A DNA stretch of 52,453 nucleotides from Pseudoflavonifractor capillosus. GTDB lineage: Bacteria > Bacillota > Clostridia > Oscillospirales > Oscillospiraceae. A program made the position numbers and the translations under genes. This document shows, piece by piece, positions 16,890 through 25,109 of the stretch (positions are counted from its first letter, which is position 1; the number at the start of each line of letters is the position of its first letter). Under the pieces are notes generated by a model that saw nothing but the letters and a program-made list of their open reading frames with translations, was not told the DNA's origin and ran no database searches. The stretch covers positions 1 through 52,453 of the forward strand of contig NZ_JACJJE010000021.1 of NCBI RefSeq assembly GCF_016899775.1, read 5' to 3'.

Positions 16890-17312
16890 TTAAAACCAGA
16901 CAGAGGGCTCGTCCCGAAAGACGGGGGTCTCCCCTGCCGCATAGGGGTCATAGTTGTGGATGTTGCAGCCAAATTCCTGCAAAAAGGCGATGCGGTCCTC
17001 CCTGTCCCAGCGGACCAGGGAGAGGCCGTGGAACTCCTCCACAGTCCCGTCGTTCATCTCGTTGCGGAAGGACCACTCCACCACTGTCTGGTCCCCCTTG
17101 TGAAAGAATTGCTCGATATCCCAGCGGACCACCCTTCCCCGGGTGTTCCACTCCCGGAACCAGAGGGACACCTTGTCCCGGCCCTCATACTTGGGACCCC
17201 AGCTCTCGATATAGGTACAGTCGGGGGCAAAGAGGTCCTCCATGCCCAGGTCCTTGGCTTGGAGCCACATGTCGAACCACAGGCGGATTTTCTGTTCGCG
17301 CATTTCTTCCAT
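16890..17312 (-). CDS. NTF2-like/SnoaL-fold protein
   Basis: Small cytosolic protein of the nuclear-transport-factor-2 superfamily, whose members are enzymes or ligand-binding cones. The 140-residue protein begins with helices (EEMREQKIRLWFDMWL), then ESWGPKYEGRDKVSLWFREW near 39-57 and three strands with WDIEQFF and TVVEWSF, ending in EFGCNIHNYDPYAA. No catalytic set can be assigned. ATG 17312 has AAAGGAG upstream. It sits 27 bases before polC, so the two are probably co-transcribed; the pairing says nothing clear about function. Confidence 0.75.
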   Translation of the reverse strand: MEEMREQKIRLWFDMWLQAKDLGMEDLFAPDCTYIESWGPKYEGRDKVSLWFREWNTRGRVVRWDIEQFFHKGDQTVVEWSFRNEMNDGTVEEFHGLSLVRWDREDRIAFLQEFGCNIHNYDPYAAGETPVFRDEPSVWF

Positions 17313-17341
17313 GGGGGCTCCTTTCTTGTCTCGGGGGATTT

Positions 17342-17586
17342 CGCCGCCTGCGGGCGGCGACCTACTTTGCCCGTGGCGGCAAAGTAGGCAAAACGCCACC
17401 GGGGGACGGCTCCAGAGGAGCACCGTTCCGGTGCTCCTAGTCGCCTTTCCCCCGGTCCCCCTTTTACGGGAGACGCACTCCTGCCACATGCAGCGGAATT
17501 TCCGGCGCGCAAAATCAGGAGTGCCTGGGTGCAATTTCGTCCGGGCCACTGGGCCCTGGGTGAGTAAAATCTGGCGCCTGTCACAA
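17342..17586 (+). repeat. Modular intergenic element, copy 2
   Basis: CGCCGCCTGCGGGCGGCG end hairpin, CCTACTTTGCC...GGCAAAGTAGG hairpin at about 17361-17389, ACGCCACCGGGGGACG, a different central cassette (GGAGCACCGTTCCGGTGCTCC), a variant of the CCCCGGACCCC block, TTTCCGGCGCGCAAAATC, and GGGCCACTGGGCCCTGGG. It fills most of the 539-base gap between the NTF2-like gene and the hypothetical gene. Confidence 0.75.
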
Positions 17587-17664
17587 TCCAAGAACTGCGC
17601 CTAAGTTTGCCGGACCAACGCCCCCGATTCGCCGGCTGCCATCCCCCGGACCGTTGGCTGGGGT

Positions 17665-17765
17665 ACCCAGGCGCAGATGCGTAACCGCACCAAGCGCCAT
17701 TTTTGTAGACCCAGATCCCAGTGAGCCGTAAGGAATCGCAGAAAGTCACTCGCCGCTCGCACTGC
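17665..17765 (-). repeat. Inverted partial copy of the modular element facing copy 2
   Basis: Opposite orientation to copy 2. Recognisable parts are AGGCGCAGATGCGTAACCGCACC, ATTTTTGTAGACCCAG, CCCAGTGAGCC and GCAGAAAGTCACTC, matching the 5' part of copies 3-5. The remaining bases to 17851 hold no credible gene. Confidence 0.6.
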
Positions 17766-17851
17766 GCCCGCAGGCACGTTTCGGAGCGCAGCCGCCCGAA
17801 GGGCGATTCTTAGCGCGGAGATAACGGCGGAATGAATCCTCTACCGCTCAC

Positions 17852-18325
17852 TCACAGCTCTCGCACTACCGCCCCAGGCTCGTGGCGGCAAAACAGCTCC
17901 AGCAGTTTCCGGTTTCGGAGCAGCAGCTCTGTATAGGCGGAATCCTCCGCATAAATCATAAATTCCGCCCCGGTCTCCAGAAAGCGGTTCCGAATGTGCC
18001 AGCTGTCCTGGTCAGAGGCCTCCGGGACATAGAGGGCGCGGACCCCCGAAAGAATCTGCTCCTTGGAACAGGAGGTTGAGAAGGCCAGCAGCGCCCCCCA
18101 CACCCACTGAAAATCCTCCTGCCGGATCATGCGGGTCAGTTCCTCCCCGGACATCCAGACCGGGGCCTGATTGACAAACTGAAAGTCAGGAGTTCCGGGG
18201 TAAGCTTCGACCCCCACCAGCAGAAAATTGTAATCCCGCTGCCGGCCCTCCAGGGCGTCAAACACCCGCCCCAGGAATGTGTGGCACTGCCCGTCCTTTT
18301 CCAGAATCGCACTCCATATGGACAT
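17852..18325 (-). CDS. Hypothetical protein
   Basis: Family not recognised. The 157-residue protein is acidic and soluble-looking, without signal peptide or membrane span. It starts MSIWSAILEKDGQCHTFLG, contains FLLVGVEAYPGTPDF and a tryptophan-rich middle (EDFQWVWGALLAFS), and ends with leucine-rich helices. Start 18325 lies 13 bases after the ispG stop with AAGAAGG close upstream; a TTG nine codons earlier overlaps ispG and is rejected. The tight spacing argues for co-transcription with ispG, so the gene is probably real. Confidence 0.65.
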   Translation of the reverse strand: MSIWSAILEKDGQCHTFLGRVFDALEGRQRDYNFLLVGVEAYPGTPDFQFVNQAPVWMSGEELTRMIRQEDFQWVWGALLAFSTSCSKEQILSGVRALYVPEASDQDSWHIRNRFLETGAEFMIYAEDSAYTELLLRNRKLLELFCRHEPGAVVREL

Positions 18326-18338
18326 AGCCTTCTTCTTA

Positions 18339-19376
18339 TTATAGGGTGTCAATCAGCGCAAACAGCTCGTCCACCAGCTGCTCCTGGGGGACTTTTTTGA
18401 CGATCTGCCCCTTTTTGAAGAGGAGCCCCTCCCCCACGCCGCCGGCGATGCCGCAGTCGGCGGCGGAGGCCTCGCCGGGGCCGTTGACCACACAGCCCAT
18501 GACGGCCACGGTGATGGGCTTGTCCACGGTTTTTAAGCGTTCCTCCACCTCATTGGCCAGGGCGATCAGGTCGATGCGGGTGCGGCCGCAGGTGGGGCAG
18601 GACACCAGCTCCGCCCCCTCCTTCCGGACGCCCGCCGCCTTGAGGATCTCTTTGGCGGCATAGACCTCCTCCACCGGGTCGGCGGACAGGGACACCCGCA
18701 TGGTGTCCCCGATGCCCAGGGCCAGCAGGCCCCCGATGCCCACGGCGGACTTCAGGGTTCCCATGCGGACGGTGCCCGCCTCGGTGACCCCAATATGTAA
18801 AGGATAATCACTTGCTTGTCTCATCAGCTGATAGGCCTTCATGGTCATGGGCACGCTGGAGGATTTTAACGACACGCAGATGTCGTCAAAGTCGAACTGG
18901 TTCAGCAGCCGGATGTGGCCGAAGGCGGACTCCACCATAGCCTCGGGACAGACGCCCCCGTACTTGGCCAGCAGGGGCTTCTCCAAAGAGCCGCCGTTGA
19001 CTCCGATGCGGATGGGGACCCCCCGCTGGGCGCAGGCCTGGGCCACCGCCTTCACGTGGTCGGCTCCCCCGATGTTCCCTGGGTTGATGCGCACCTTGTC
19101 CGCCCCGGCGGCGATGGCCTCCAGGGCCAGCTTGTAGTCAAAGTGGATGTCCACCACCACAGGGATGGGGCTGCCCTCCTTGATCTTGCCCACCGCCTTG
19201 GCGGCGGCCATATCGGGCACCGCCACCCGGATGATCTCGCACCCAGCTGCCGCCAGGGTGCGGATCTGGTGGAGGGTGGCCTCCACGTCGTCGGTGCGGG
19301 TGTTGGTCATGGACTGGATGGTGACCGGGGCGCCCCCTCCGATGGGGACCCCACCCACCATGATCTGCTTGGTCAT
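18339..19376 (-). CDS. ispG: 4-hydroxy-3-methylbut-2-enyl diphosphate synthase IspG
   Basis: Iron-sulphur enzyme of the MEP isoprenoid pathway that reduces MEcPP to HMBPP with electrons from ferredoxin or flavodoxin. The 345-residue bacterial short form has the TIM-barrel N-terminus (VTIQSMTNTRT, KVRINPGNIG) and the [4Fe-4S] ligands in SCPTCGRT and GCVVNGPGEA. GGGAGG lies upstream of ATG 19376. It is in the same block as dxr, so two MEP-pathway genes are linked, next to uppS, which uses the product for undecaprenyl phosphate. Confidence 0.96.
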   Translation of the reverse strand: MTKQIMVGGVPIGGGAPVTIQSMTNTRTDDVEATLHQIRTLAAAGCEIIRVAVPDMAAAKAVGKIKEGSPIPVVVDIHFDYKLALEAIAAGADKVRINPGNIGGADHVKAVAQACAQRGVPIRIGVNGGSLEKPLLAKYGGVCPEAMVESAFGHIRLLNQFDFDDICVSLKSSSVPMTMKAYQLMRQASDYPLHIGVTEAGTVRMGTLKSAVGIGGLLALGIGDTMRVSLSADPVEEVYAAKEILKAAGVRKEGAELVSCPTCGRTRIDLIALANEVEERLKTVDKPITVAVMGCVVNGPGEASAADCGIAGGVGEGLLFKKGQIVKKVPQEQLVDELFALIDTL

Positions 19377-19398
19377 GGAAAAACCTCCCGTTCAAACC

Positions 19399-19430
19399 CA
19401 GCTTGTCGAAAAAGTCTTTTCGACAAGCTG
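19399..19430. repeat. Perfect 14-bp-stem hairpin between rseP and ispG
   Basis: CAGCTTGTCGAAAA and TTTTCGACAAGCTG face each other across a four-base loop. It lies in the 72-base rseP-ispG gap, about 22 bases before the ispG start. There is no clean T-run after it on the minus strand, so it may be an mRNA processing or stability element rather than a terminator. Confidence 0.6.
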
Positions 19431-19448
19431 ACAGCACGTTTCAGAACG

Positions 19449-20519
19449 TCAAATGCCGATGATCTTTCCCACGTCGCTGAAAGCAACCATCAGGGACAGG
19501 GTCAGCAGGGCCGCCAGCCCCACAAAGTGGACATATCCCTCATACTTGGCGGGGATTTTTATGCGGAACAGGGCGTGTAAAATGCCGTTGAGCACCAGAA
19601 ACAGCACCCGGCCCCCGTCCAGCGCGGGGATGGGCAGCAGGTTCATCACCGCCAGGTTGACGGCGATGAGGGCCGCCAGGGTCAGCAGGTTGTAGGCCGC
19701 GTCCGCCGCTGTGGGGGAGGCGCTGCCCACCTGGGACATGGTGTCCACGATGCCTACCGGTCCGGACAGGTCCCGCAGGCCCACCGCCCCTGTGACCAGA
19801 TCCCCCAGGCTGATCCAGACCAGGCGCACATAGTCAATGGCGGTGTTCCAGGCGTAGAGAAGCTTATTTCCAATGGTGGGCGGGTCCACGTCGTAGCCGA
19901 TGGAGATGCCCCGCAGCCGGGTGTAGTTGCCCTCCTCATCGGTGCGCTCCTGGTAGGGGATATGCACGTTGTTCAGCTCCAGCCGCTCCCCATCCCGCTC
20001 TACCACGAAGTCCACATCGTCCCCCGCCCGGCTCAGGTAGAGGGATACATTGCTGTACACCAGGATGGCGTGGCCGTCCACGGACAGGATGCGGTCCCCC
20101 TCCTGGAGGCCGCAGTTCTCGGTGCCGTAGCCCTCGATGGCGCCGCCATAGGTGGGGACCCGAAAGCCCGCCGCTCCGGCGTACAGAATCAGCACGATGA
20201 GCAGGCCGGTGAGAAAGTTCATAAAGGCCCCCGCCACCAGGACAATGGCCTGCTTCCATCCGGCGGCGTTGCCGAAGGCCCGGGGGTTGTCGGAGGACGC
20301 CTCCTCGTCCTCCCCCTCCATAGCGCAGTAGCCGCCCACGGGAAAGAGGCGAAGGCTGTAAAGGGTATCTCCTTTCTGCTTCTTCAGCAGGGCGGGTCCC
20401 ATGCCGATGGAGAACTCGTTGACCTGGATGCCGAAGAGCTTGGCCGCCGCGAAGTGGCCGAACTCGTGGACGGCAATGAGCAGGCCGAACATGATGAGAG
20501 CTAAAATGATATAGAGCAT
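19449..20519 (-). CDS. rseP: Site-2 intramembrane zinc metalloprotease RseP/RasP
   Basis: Membrane protease that cuts anti-sigma factors, signal-peptide remnants and cell-division proteins within the bilayer. The 356-residue protein has the active-site HEFGH at residues 18-22 in the first span, a PDZ domain over about 125-190 (NCGLQEGDRILSVDG), and the second metal-binding motif NLLPIPALDGGR in a late span. AGGAGG precedes ATG 20519. It lies between dxr and ispG, as in many Firmicutes. The sigma/anti-sigma-like pair at 47.2-48.8 kb is a possible but untested client. Confidence 0.95.
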   Translation of the reverse strand: MLYIILALIMFGLLIAVHEFGHFAAAKLFGIQVNEFSIGMGPALLKKQKGDTLYSLRLFPVGGYCAMEGEDEEASSDNPRAFGNAAGWKQAIVLVAGAFMNFLTGLLIVLILYAGAAGFRVPTYGGAIEGYGTENCGLQEGDRILSVDGHAILVYSNVSLYLSRAGDDVDFVVERDGERLELNNVHIPYQERTDEEGNYTRLRGISIGYDVDPPTIGNKLLYAWNTAIDYVRLVWISLGDLVTGAVGLRDLSGPVGIVDTMSQVGSASPTAADAAYNLLTLAALIAVNLAVMNLLPIPALDGGRVLFLVLNGILHALFRIKIPAKYEGYVHFVGLAALLTLSLMVAFSDVGKIIGI

Positions 20520-20556
20520 AGAACCTCCTGCGCTGTGGTGCTGTGGATCTGCCTGG

Positions 20557-21699
20557 TCATGCGGACAGTACGGCCTCCCGGGCCGCCTGGTCCGCCTCCA
20601 GAATCTGGGTCATAGTGGGGTCCTGGATCACCGGCACCCGGTCCATGGCCCGCTCTACCCGGCGGGCGATGTCCAGGAATCCGATCCTTCCGTCCAGGAA
20701 CAGGGACACCGCCGCCTCGTTGGCTCCATTCAAGATGGCCCCGGCGGTGCCGCCGGTACGGGCCGCCTTCAGGGCCAGGGCCAGGCACCGGAAGGTGTCC
20801 AGGTCGGGCTGGGCAAAGGTCAGGGGGCCGCAGGAACACAGGTCCAGAGGCGTGGCCGGCCCCTCCACCCGCCGGGGCCAGGTGAGGGCGTACTGGATGG
20901 GCAGGCGCATATCCGGCGTGCCCAGCTGGGCGATCACCGCGTTATCACAGTATTCCACCAGAGAGTGGATGATACTCTCCCGGTGGATCACAATGGAAAT
21001 TTTCTCCGGGGGCATGTGGTAGAGATGCATGGCCTCGATGAACTCCAGCCCCTTGTTCATCAGGGTGGCCGAGTCTATGGTGATCTTAGCCCCCATGCTC
21101 CAATTCGGATGCTGTAAGGCGTCTTCCCTTGTCATATGTTTCAGTTCTTCCCGGCTCTTTCCGAAGAAAGGACCGCCGGAGCAGGTGAGGATCAAACGCT
21201 TGACCTCCCTCCGGTCCTTACACCCCTGGAGGGACTGAAACAGGGCCGAGTGCTCCGAGTCCACGGGCAGAATCTCCGCCCCCCAGTCCCGGGCCTCCTC
21301 CTGGACCAGCTGCCCGGCACACACCAGGGTCTCCTTATTGGCCAGGGCAATGCGCTTCCCCTCCCGGATGGCGGCCATGGTGGGCCGCAGGCCGATCATG
21401 CCCACCACCGCGGTGATCACCGTGTCGGCGGAGGGCAGCTCCGCCGCCTCCACCAGGCCTTCCATGCCGGAGGCCACCCGAGTTTTGGTGTCCGCCAGCC
21501 GAACCTTCAAATCGGCGGCGGCCTTCTCGTCCATCATCACCGCCAGCTCCGGCTGGAACTGCCGGACCTGCTCCTCCATGCGCTCCACATTGGCGTTGGC
21601 CGTCAAAGCCCCCACTGTCATGCCGCAGGCGGCAATCACCTCCAGTGACTGCCGCCCAATGGACCCTGTAGAACCTAAAATCGAAATGCGTCTGCTCAT
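20557..21699 (-). CDS. dxr: 1-deoxy-D-xylulose 5-phosphate reductoisomerase Dxr
   Basis: First committed step of the MEP pathway: NADPH- and metal-dependent rearrangement of DXP to MEP. The 380-residue protein has the NADPH loop GSTGSIGRQSL, LANKETLVCAG, the metal/substrate region LPVDSEHSALFQ and MNKGLEFIEAMHL, and the C-terminal helical domain. GGAGGG precedes ATG 21699. The frame stays open for a further 76 codons upstream through a repeat element, but that stretch is not part of the protein family. Confidence 0.96.
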   Translation of the reverse strand: MSRRISILGSTGSIGRQSLEVIAACGMTVGALTANANVERMEEQVRQFQPELAVMMDEKAAADLKVRLADTKTRVASGMEGLVEAAELPSADTVITAVVGMIGLRPTMAAIREGKRIALANKETLVCAGQLVQEEARDWGAEILPVDSEHSALFQSLQGCKDRREVKRLILTCSGGPFFGKSREELKHMTREDALQHPNWSMGAKITIDSATLMNKGLEFIEAMHLYHMPPEKISIVIHRESIIHSLVEYCDNAVIAQLGTPDMRLPIQYALTWPRRVEGPATPLDLCSCGPLTFAQPDLDTFRCLALALKAARTGGTAGAILNGANEAAVSLFLDGRIGFLDIARRVERAMDRVPVIQDPTMTQILEADQAAREAVLSA

Positions 21700-21715
21700 A
21701 CGCACCCTCCTTTCT

Positions 21716-21937
21716 CTTCTTTTCTTGAAAGAAAAGAAGCAAAAGAACTTTGGCGCAAAACTTCGTTTTGCTTTTTTAGGATACTTGGCAGGGACAGATT
21801 CTGATCCCACCCGTAAACTTTCCTGCCATAGAAAATCAAACCGTCCCTTAAATTCTGAACAAAAACTTGATCCGCAGAGGCGAAACGCAGTTTCGCAGAA
21901 AGTTTCTTTGCCTACTTTCTTTTCCAAAGAAAGTAGG
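21716..21937. mobile_element. MITE-like A/T-stem element between cdsA and dxr
   Basis: Both ends carry a hairpin followed by a matching sequence. One end reads (minus) CCTACTTTCTTTGG...GTAGG, CAAAGAAACTTTCTGCG, AACTGCGTTTCGC; the other (plus) reads CTTCTTTTCTTGAAAG...GAAG, CAAAAGAACTTTGGCGC, AACTTCGTTTTGC. These form imperfect terminal inverted repeats of about 55 bases around about 110 bases of unique sequence. The element begins exactly at the cdsA TGA and ends just before the dxr ribosome site. A half copy lies upstream of rsmB. Confidence 0.65.
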
Positions 21938-22756
21938 TCAGAAGGGGGGGCACAGCTCCACTAGAAGCATCAGGGTGGGGGCGGCGAACACCATGGAGTC
22001 GAACCGGTCCAGCATTCCCCCGTGGCCGGGCAGAAGATCGCCGTAGTCCTTCACGCCGAACTGCCGCTTCACAAAGGAGAAGGACAGGTCCCCCAACTCG
22101 GTAACCGCGCTGCCCACCAGGCCGTAGACGGCCAGCACGGGCAGAGAGGCGTCCAGCCCGGCGAACTGCTCCAGCAGCACGCCGTAGATCAGCAGAAAAA
22201 TGGCCCCGGACAGGATTCCGCCGATATAGCCCTCCAGGGATTTGTTGGGGCTCACTCGAGTGATTCCCCGATGCCTGCCCAGGAAAATTCCGGCAAAATA
22301 GGCGCCTCCATCTGTCAAAAAGGCACAGATCACCGGCAGGAGCACCAGGAAGCGCCCCTGCTCCATCCCCTTCAGCTCCACCAGCGTGGACAGGGCCCAG
22401 GGAATCATCAGCCCGCCGAACAGACAGACCAGCACATCTTCAAAGCGCACCGCCTTCTCCCGGTCATACAGGCGGATGGCGATCCAGAAGATGGCCACCA
22501 TCAGCAGCAGAGCGGACGCCTGAAGCACCATGCCCTCCTGGCCCAGCCACTCCCCCAGGGGGATGGCCGCCGCCGCCAGGGCGGTGCAGAAATACATGCC
22601 GTTGTGGTGGGCCACCCCGGTGGCCCGAAGCAGTTCAAAGGAGGCCAGGGCGGAGATGGCCGCCATCAGCACCGCCAGCCACACCGGCTCCAGGAAAAAC
22701 AGTACAACGAAAAACAGCGGAGCCAGTATGACCGCCACCAAAATTCGTTTTCCCAC
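21938..22756 (-). CDS. cdsA: Phosphatidate cytidylyltransferase CdsA
   Basis: Integral membrane enzyme making CDP-diacylglycerol, the precursor of phosphatidylglycerol and cardiolipin. The 272-residue protein has about eight hydrophobic spans and the complete C-terminal signature SFVKRQFGVKDYGDLLPGHG followed by GMLDRFDS. It directly abuts uppS. Its stop codon touches the repeat hairpin, so the last residues (ELCPPF) may have been shaped by that insertion. Confidence 0.95.
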   Translation of the reverse strand: MGKRILVAVILAPLFFVVLFFLEPVWLAVLMAAISALASFELLRATGVAHHNGMYFCTALAAAAIPLGEWLGQEGMVLQASALLLMVAIFWIAIRLYDREKAVRFEDVLVCLFGGLMIPWALSTLVELKGMEQGRFLVLLPVICAFLTDGGAYFAGIFLGRHRGITRVSPNKSLEGYIGGILSGAIFLLIYGVLLEQFAGLDASLPVLAVYGLVGSAVTELGDLSFSFVKRQFGVKDYGDLLPGHGGMLDRFDSMVFAAPTLMLLVELCPPF

Positions 22757-23506
22757 TCAAACCCCTCCAAACCGGCGGGAGCGGCCCTGGTAAGCCGCAA
22801 TCGCCCGGTGCAGCTCCTCCTTGGTAAAGTCGGGCCACAGCACGTCGGTAAAATAAAACTCCGCGTAGGCGGACTGCCACAGCAGGAAATTGGACAGGCG
22901 CAGCTCCCCGCTGGGACGGATGACCAGATCCGGATCTGGCACCCCCCGGGAGAACAGGTAGCCGGCGAAGTGCTCCGCCGTCAGGTGGTTGGGATCGGCC
23001 TTCCCCTCCACGCAGTCCTGGGCGTAGGCCCGGGCCGCCCGGAGCAGCTCGTCCCGGCCCCCGTAGTTGAGGCATACGTTCACCTGACAGCCGTCGTACC
23101 CCTTGGAGATCTCCCGGGTGCGCCGGCACAGGTCCTGGAGCTCCTGGGGCAGCGGGGACAGGTCCCCGAAAAACTCCATCTTCACCCGGTCCCGCTCCAT
23201 GCGGCTGATGGCCTCCAGCAGGTACTTCTTCAGCAGGCCCATGATGGCCCCCACTTCCTCCGCGGGGCGCTTCCAGTTCTCGGTGGAGAAGGCGTAGACC
23301 GTCAGATACTCCAGCCCGATGTCCTTGCAGTAGGTGGCGATGGTGCGGAAATTCTCCGCCCCCGCCGCGTGGCCCGCCGTGCGGGGCAGCCCCCGCTTCT
23401 GGGCCCAGCGGCCGTTTCCGTCCATGATAATGGCAATGTGCCGGGGCAGATGGTCAAAGTCCACCGCCGGAGCAGGAGCCTGCTCCTTTGCCTTAAAAAA
23501 GGGCAT
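22757..23506 (-). CDS. uppS: Undecaprenyl diphosphate synthase UppS
   Basis: Cis-prenyltransferase that builds the C55 carrier for peptidoglycan and wall polymers. The 249-residue protein has the catalytic motif IIMDGNGRWAQKRG near residues 26-39, TVYAFSTENWKRP, and the C-terminal signature RPSGELRLSNFLLWQSAYAE. Of three possible starts (TTG 23524, ATG 23515, ATG 23506), ATG 23506 has AAGG at a suitable eight-to-nine base distance. It lies directly upstream of cdsA. Confidence 0.95.
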   Translation of the reverse strand: MPFFKAKEQAPAPAVDFDHLPRHIAIIMDGNGRWAQKRGLPRTAGHAAGAENFRTIATYCKDIGLEYLTVYAFSTENWKRPAEEVGAIMGLLKKYLLEAISRMERDRVKMEFFGDLSPLPQELQDLCRRTREISKGYDGCQVNVCLNYGGRDELLRAARAYAQDCVEGKADPNHLTAEHFAGYLFSRGVPDPDLVIRPSGELRLSNFLLWQSAYAEFYFTDVLWPDFTKEELHRAIAAYQGRSRRFGGV

Positions 23507-23536
23507 GTTCAACATCCTTACCAAAAGTGTAAATTC

Positions 23537-23579
23537 CCGGCAGAGCCGCTGGAGACCAAGGTCCCCGGCGGCTCTCCCG
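23537..23579 (-). promoter_or_regulatory. Long hairpin between frr and uppS
   Basis: GGCAGAGCCGCTGGAGACC can pair with GGTCCCCGGCGGCTCTCCC across a two-base centre, giving a stem of about 18 bp with few mismatches. No U-run follows on the minus strand. It could attenuate, or separate the frr message from the lipid genes. Confidence 0.5.
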
Positions 23580-23588
23580 TTTGGTCTG

Positions 23589-24143
23589 TCAGACCGCCAT
23601 CAGCTCCTGCTCTTTCTTGGCGGTCAGTTCATCAATGTCCTTGCAGCGTTTGTCGGTCAGGTCCTGCAGCTCCTTCTCCAGCTGCTTGAGGTCGTCCTCG
23701 GTGAGCTCGGAGGCCTTCTTTTTCTTCTTAAAATCCTCCATGGCGTCCCGGCGGATGTTCCGCAGGGCCACCTTGCCCTCCTCGCCGTACTTGCGCACCT
23801 GCTTGGTCAGGTCCTTGCGGCGCTCCTCGGTGAGCTGGGGGAAGGCCAGACGGATCACCTTGCCGTCGTTCTGGGGGTTGATCCCCAGATCGGAGGTCTG
23901 GATGGCCTTCTCAATGGCCTTCAGCAGAGAGCCGTCCCAGGGCTGAATCATCAGGGTCCGGGGATCCGGGGAGGAGATGGCCGCCACCTGGTTCAGGGGG
24001 GTGGGGGTCCCGTAATACTCCACGGTGATGCGGTCCAGCACACCGGCGTTGGCCCGGCCGGCCCGGACGGAGGCAAAGTTGGATTTGACCACCTCAATGG
24101 TCTTCAGCATTTTCTGATCGTAAGCTTTTGTCTCGGGACTCAT
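23589..24143 (-). CDS. frr: Ribosome recycling factor
   Basis: Splits post-termination ribosomes together with EF-G. The 184-residue protein has the normal length and motifs: VRAGRANAGVLDRITVEYYG near residues 26-45, IQPWDGSLLKAIEKAI, and the coiled-coil C-terminal half with RRKDLTKQVRKYGEEGKVALRN. GGAAGG precedes ATG 24143. It follows pyrH by 37 bases, the usual pyrH-frr order. Confidence 0.97.
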   Translation of the reverse strand: MSPETKAYDQKMLKTIEVVKSNFASVRAGRANAGVLDRITVEYYGTPTPLNQVAAISSPDPRTLMIQPWDGSLLKAIEKAIQTSDLGINPQNDGKVIRLAFPQLTEERRKDLTKQVRKYGEEGKVALRNIRRDAMEDFKKKKKASELTEDDLKQLEKELQDLTDKRCKDIDELTAKKEQELMAV

Positions 24144-24180
24144 GGTATGCCCTTCCTTTCCGTTCTAATCTCTCGTCCGG

Positions 24181-24897
24181 TCAGCCCTGGACGATGGTTC
24201 CGATCTTCTCGCCCATAATGGCCCGCAGAATGTTCTCCGGGTCCTTCAGGGCAAACAGCAGCACGGGAATCTTGTTGTCCATGGACAGGGAGGTGGCGGT
24301 GGAGTCCATGACCTGGAGCCGCTGGGCCAGCACGTCGGAGTAGGTGATGGATTCGTACTTCACCGCGTCGGGCACCTTTCTGGGATCGGCGGAATAGACG
24401 CCGTCGATGTTCTTGGCCAGCAGGATCACGTCCGCGTCGATCTCCGCCGCCCGGAGCACCGCCGCCGTGTCGGTGGAGAAGAAGGGGTTGCCGGTGCCGC
24501 AGCCGAAGATGACCACTCTCCCCTTCTCCAGATGGCGGATGGCCTTGGAGCGGATATAGGGCTCGGCCACCGAGCGCATCTCGATGGCGGTCTGCACCCG
24601 GACCTCCACGCCCTTCTGCTCCAGCACGTCGGCCACGGCCAGAGCGTTGATGGCGGTGGCCAGCATGCCCATGTGGTCGGCGCGGACGCGCACCATCCGG
24701 TCGCCGCCGTCCTTCAGGCCGCGCCAGAAGTTGCCGCCGCCCACCACGATGCCCACCTGGACGCCCAGCTGGACACAGCGCTTGACCACGTCGCACACTT
24801 CGCCGATCACATTAAAGTCCAGCCCCCGGGACGCCTCCCCCGCCAGGGCCTCGCCGCTGATTTTCAGCAATACTCGTTTATACTTCGGATTCTCCAT
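24181..24897 (-). CDS. pyrH: UMP kinase PyrH
   Basis: Hexameric bacterial uridylate kinase, ATP + UMP to UDP, normally GTP-activated and UTP-inhibited. The 238-residue amino-acid-kinase fold shows [11 protein letters not shown] at the start, [25 protein letters not shown] and the ATP-site [20 protein letters not shown] precedes ATG 24897. It is the first gene of the minus-strand block that runs to polC. The A/T-rich sequence just upstream (24935-24960, with GATAAT and TAGAAT on the minus strand) is a probable but poorly defined promoter. Confidence 0.96.
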   Translation of the reverse strand: MENPKYKRVLLKISGEALAGEASRGLDFNVIGEVCDVVKRCVQLGVQVGIVVGGGNFWRGLKDGGDRMVRVRADHMGMLATAINALAVADVLEQKGVEVRVQTAIEMRSVAEPYIRSKAIRHLEKGRVVIFGCGTGNPFFSTDTAAVLRAAEIDADVILLAKNIDGVYSADPRKVPDAVKYESITYSDVLAQRLQVMDSTATSLSMDNKIPVLLFALKDPENILRAIMGEKIGTIVQG

Positions 24898-24976
24898 GGG
24901 AATCCCTCCTTGCGCAATGGTTTTAAAACACTCTTTCTTATTCTAATATAATTATCCCATTTTGCCTAGTGCTTCT

Positions 24977-24993
24977 TGTAAAATTTTTTTACA
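24977..24993. promoter_or_regulatory. Operator-like palindrome TGTAAAA-N3-TTTTACA
   Basis: A perfect 7-3-7 inverted repeat in the divergent gap between pyrH and the ZIP transporter gene. Its size suits a dimeric repressor, and the neighbouring gene makes a metalloregulator plausible, but it does not match a consensus that I can name with confidence. Confidence 0.4.
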
Positions 24994-24997
24994 TTAG

Positions 24998-25046
24998 GCC
25001 GTATCCGCCGCACCGCTTCCCCGGTGCGCTCATAGTCTGATACGGC
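24998..25046 (+). promoter_or_regulatory. Structured leader of the ZIP transporter gene
   Basis: An outer stem GCCGTATC/GATACGGC encloses an inner stem CGCACCG/CGGTGCG. A second potential stem (CGGCGG/CCGCCG, about 25062-25092) ends just before the ribosome site AAAGGA. No known metal riboswitch consensus was recognised. Confidence 0.4.
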
Positions 25047-25109
25047 GCACACCCATCACAGCGGCGGGGAGCCCGTCCAAACGCCCTCCGCCGGGAAAGG
25101 AAACTCGCT

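Noticed and set aside
21700-21927. N-terminal extension of Dxr by 76 residues
   Set aside because: The open frame comes from the inserted element. A similar peptide reading occurs upstream of rsmB, and the Dxr family starts at MSRRISILGSTG with its own ribosome site.
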